Part shown: positions 44,689 through 46,791 of the stretch, in pieces
How the letters are laid out: each line of letters begins with the position of its first letter
Numbering within the stretch: position 1 is the first letter of the stretch
Source: a virus
IMG/VR virus record: IMGVR_UViG_3300049856_000164
Span: 1 to 46,791 of that record
Direction: 5' to 3' (one strand)
DNA length: 46,791 nucleotides
Position numbers and translations under genes: made by a program
Notes under the pieces: generated by a model
Database searches by the model: none
What the model was told of the DNA's origin: nothing
What the model saw: the letters and a program-made list of their open reading frames with translations, nothing else

Positions 44689-46791
44689 CAGCAGCGCAGG
44701 GAATCCACGAACTTGGCCCACGCCTCGCGCGTGAGGCTGGACTTCGCGAGCTGCGCCCGGATCGCCGCGATCGTCTCTTCCGTGGCGCGGGGCACCGCCT
44801 TCGCGCCGCCCATGCGCACGGTGATCACCTCTTTGATCGCGGCCACGGGCGACTCAGGGTCCCGCTCACCCAGCGCCCGAATCCGCTGGCCCATCGTCGT
44901 GGCCTCGCTGGTGAGCCGGCCCGTGGCGAGGTCGCGGATCGTGGCCACGTCGCCCTGCTCGATCGCCTGATTCTCGACCGCGACGAAGACCGACTCAGGA
45001 AGGAGTCCATCCGGGGCAGGGGCCTCGCCGAGCGCGACGCGGCGGGCCAGGGCCGGGTCGGATTCGAGGAGCGCCACCGCCTGGTCGGACTGGTCCGCCA
45101 TCGAGATCGACCGATACTCCGGCACGTCGCCCAGGGTCGTGCTCAGCTTGTTCACGACCGCCTTCCGTTGCACGCTCGCGGAGAGCCCGCGTGGGCGCAC
45201 CGCGCCGGTCCCTTCCACGGCCGCCAGTGCCGCGCGCGCCTTCGGATCCTCACCGGGACCCGAGCCGAAGAAATCCTCCGTCGCGCGCCCGAGCGCCTGC
45301 TCCTGCGTCATGCCTTCCCGCTCGAGCCGAGCCTCCTTGGCCACCTGGATGATCTCCGCCAGCGCGTCGCCAGCGACCCCGCGGAGGGAGAACTCGCGCT
45401 CGATCTGCGCGAGCCGCGTCTTCGCCGCCGCGACTTGCCGGTCGGCGGTGATCGAGGTGCCTTCCGATTCGTCGGAATACGAGACGCCGCGGTTCTCCAT
45501 GTCCGCCTGCGCGCGCTCGCTCGTGAGCAGGCCGGTCCGCGCGTGGACCTGGGCCGTCTGGGCCTGCTCGAGCGCGGTCTGCGCATCGAGCGCCGCCTCG
45601 GCCAGCTGCTCTTCGGAATGCCCGCGGAACCGGCTCGGCTTGAGCGCGTTCGCGAGCGCGACTGTCTCCGGGGTGGCACCTTCGGGCACGTCCGCGCCGC
45701 GGGCGGTGCGCGGCACCTCGCCGGCCGCGGGAACCCGGCCTTCCGGCCCACCCATCGCGAACCCCTCCGGGTAGCTCGGCGTCGGCTCGGTCGGACGGCT
45801 CGACGCCAGGTCGCGCGCGACCTGCTCCATCGCCGCCATGTGCGATTCGGGCGTGTTCGGCGACCCGCGCCGGCGCCACTCCGCCGCGGCGAGCTCGCGG
45901 AGCCGATCCGGACCGACCAGCTCCTTCGCGCGCGCCACGGCGTCGACCGTCGACCCGGCCCGCCCAGCGCCGGCGGTCGGCAGCATGACGGACGACGGCT
46001 CGTCGCCGGGCACGCTGGCGAAGCCGGTCTCGCTCATGTTCTTGAACGACTCCGTGGCCGCCGCGTGGCCGGAGTCCCACGACTCGGCGAGGCCCGTCGA
46101 CGGATGGTACGGGTTGGCGTCGTCAGGAAGCCCGTGACGGGCCGCCACGGCGCCCAGCGTCTCCGCGCCTTGCGGCGACTCGAAGAACGGCCCTGGCCCC
46201 CGCGCTGCGCGCCGGCGCGGCGCGTTCGTGACCCGCGCCGCATCTGCGGCACGCGCGTCCGAGAGCGCGGCCCGCTCCTCGGCTAGCCGGCGCGCCTCGT
46301 AGTCCGCTACGGACGACGCGAGCGCCTCTTTCTGCGGCCGCCGAGCCGGCCCACCGGCGGGCGTCTCGTCGGTGAGCATTGAGGAGAGCGGCGTCGCCGC
46401 GAGGTCGGCCCGGTCTTCCGCGATCCGGCGGGCGGTATAGTCTGCCTTCGCCTGCTCGATCGGCGCGACGCGCGCGAGGTCGGGCGCGAGCGGCATCTCT
46501 TTCACGCCCCGAGCGCCCGCCTCCATCATCCCGTGGCTCACGTCGAGCCCGCGGTACGCCTTGACGCCGACGTGGATCAGCGGGGCGAGCCCCAGCATCG
46601 CCGCCTGCACGGCCGCCGCCTCGCCGGAGATGCGTTCCGGGTCCGCCTCGGCGCGCTTCCGATCCTCCGGCGAGAGCGACAACTCGGCCGCCTTCTGCCA
46701 GCCGTACTGTGCGATATGGAAGGTCATCTGGCCCGCCATCGCGAGCCCGACCGCCGGGCCGACGACCGGCATCGCGAGCGCCGCGGTCGTG
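44688..46791 (-). CDS. Large internal virion protein, main part (starts at 480 across the join)
   Basis: This is the rest of the 818-residue protein whose N-terminus lies at 480-1. Its middle is Ala/Glu/Arg-rich helix (EEQLAEAALDAQTALEQAQT, LAQIEREFSLRGVAGDALAE), and the C-terminal 200 residues (SASVQRKAVVNKLSTTLGDV, then ESVFVAVENQAIEQGDVATI and RDLATGRLTSEATTMGQRI) resemble segments found in large polyvalent or ejection proteins. No catalytic domain is visible. The stop shares a base with the next ATG. Read as a linear contig, the gene would look truncated at both ends; it is in fact whole. Confidence 0.85.
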   Translation of the reverse strand, partial: TTAALAMPVVGPAVGLAMAGQMTFHIAQYGWQKAAELSLSPEDRKRAEADPERISGEAAAVQAAMLGLAPLIHVGVKAYRGLDVSHGMMEAGARGVKEMPLAPDLARVAPIEQAKADYTARRIAEDRADLAATPLSSMLTDETPAGGPARRPQKEALASSVADYEARRLAEERAALSDARAADAARVTNAPRRRAARGPGPFFESPQGAETLGAVAARHGLPDDANPYHPSTGLAESWDSGHAAATESFKNMSETGFASVPGDEPSSVMLPTAGAGRAGSTVDAVARAKELVGPDRLRELAAAEWRRRGSPNTPESHMAAMEQVARDLASSRPTEPTPSYPEGFAMGGPEGRVPAAGEVPRTARGADVPEGATPETVALANALKPSRFRGHSEEQLAEAALDAQTALEQAQTAQVHARTGLLTSERAQADMENRGVSYSDESEGTSITADRQVAAAKTRLAQIEREFSLRGVAGDALAEIIQVAKEARLEREGMTQEQALGRATEDFFGSGPGEDPKARAALAAVEGTGAVRPRGLSASVQRKAVVNKLSTTLGDVPEYRSISMADQSDQAVALLESDPALARRVALGEAPAPDGLLPESVFVAVENQAIEQGDVATIRDLATGRLTSEATTMGQRIRALGERDPESPVAAIKEVITVRMGGAKAVPRATEETIAAIRAQLAKSSLTREAWAKFVDSLRC
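46665..46791. repeat. 127-bp terminal overlap (right copy)
   Basis: Exact copy of 1-127. It should be removed before coordinates are used on the circular map. Confidence 0.95.

Noticed and set aside
44679-46286. Long plus-strand frame opposite the 818-residue virion protein, and similar ones at 43132-44970, 37427-39160 and 29278-30918
   Set aside because: All are Arg-rich shadows of recognisable minus-strand genes.
1-46791. Diversity-generating retroelement as in the related phage BPP-1
   Set aside because: No reverse transcriptase frame and no near-duplicate template/variable repeat pair was seen beside the tailspike.
1-46791. CRISPR array or insertion sequence
   Set aside because: No regularly spaced direct repeats of about 25-40 bp with unique spacers, and no transposase gene or matching inverted ends.

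Overview
The window is a complete circular phage genome. The first 127 bases are repeated exactly as the last 127 (1-127 = 46665-46791), which is what a de Bruijn assembler leaves on a closed or circularly permuted molecule, so the real genome is 46,664 bp and one gene runs across the join. The DNA is strongly GC-rich by eye and codons mostly end in G or C. The gene set is that of a temperate podovirus: a T7-type virion (T7-like portal, scaffold, tail tubular proteins A and B, large internal virion proteins, T7-fibre N-terminus on the tailspike) with capsid, cement and Bbp19-type proteins like those of Bordetella phage BPP-1, plus a tyrosine integrase with an adjacent attP. There is no phage RNA or DNA polymerase and no reverse transcriptase, so transcription and DNA synthesis rely on the host. 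The host cannot be named from the sequence; it is a high-GC bacterium, probably Gram-negative given the podovirus layout.

Almost everything is transcribed leftward (minus strand), in three blocks. (1) Early block 34983-24871, from a near-consensus promoter at 35054-35082: a small DNA-binding protein, small membrane and zinc-ribbon proteins, a probable annealing/recombination protein, the integrase with attP at its 3' end, two HNH nucleases, an SF3/DUF5906 helicase-primase, an iteron-like repeat array, a DUF968-type nuclease and a Dam-like adenine methyltransferase. (2) Accessory block 24469-18056, from a second near-consensus promoter at 24497-24525 that diverges from a small XRE regulator: many short Cys-rich proteins, a VRR-NUC nuclease, coiled-coil and membrane proteins, and three neighbouring genes that each look interrupted by one missing base. 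(3) Late block from 17929 leftward through the circle join to 36308: terminase, a GNAT enzyme, portal, scaffold, capsid, cement, tail, internal virion proteins, the lysis cassette (spanin-like, holin-like and DUF1906 lysin) and the tailspike.

Plus-strand genes are few: the regulator at 24554, a repressor-like gene at 35107, a two-gene membrane/Cys-rich unit at 35961-36307 and an HNH endonuclease gene inserted backwards in the tail region (7094-7576). Most minus-strand genes are joined by ATGA, GTGA or TGATG stop/start overlaps.

Points of most interest: a three-copy hairpin element with a fixed 15-base box and changing but still paired stems, placed directly before the terminase small subunit, major capsid and tailspike genes; a 9-bp iteron array next to the helicase, a candidate replication origin; an attP with helically phased 11-bp arm repeats on both sides of a tRNA-like core; and the cluster of -1 frame breaks at 23.2-24.1 kb.
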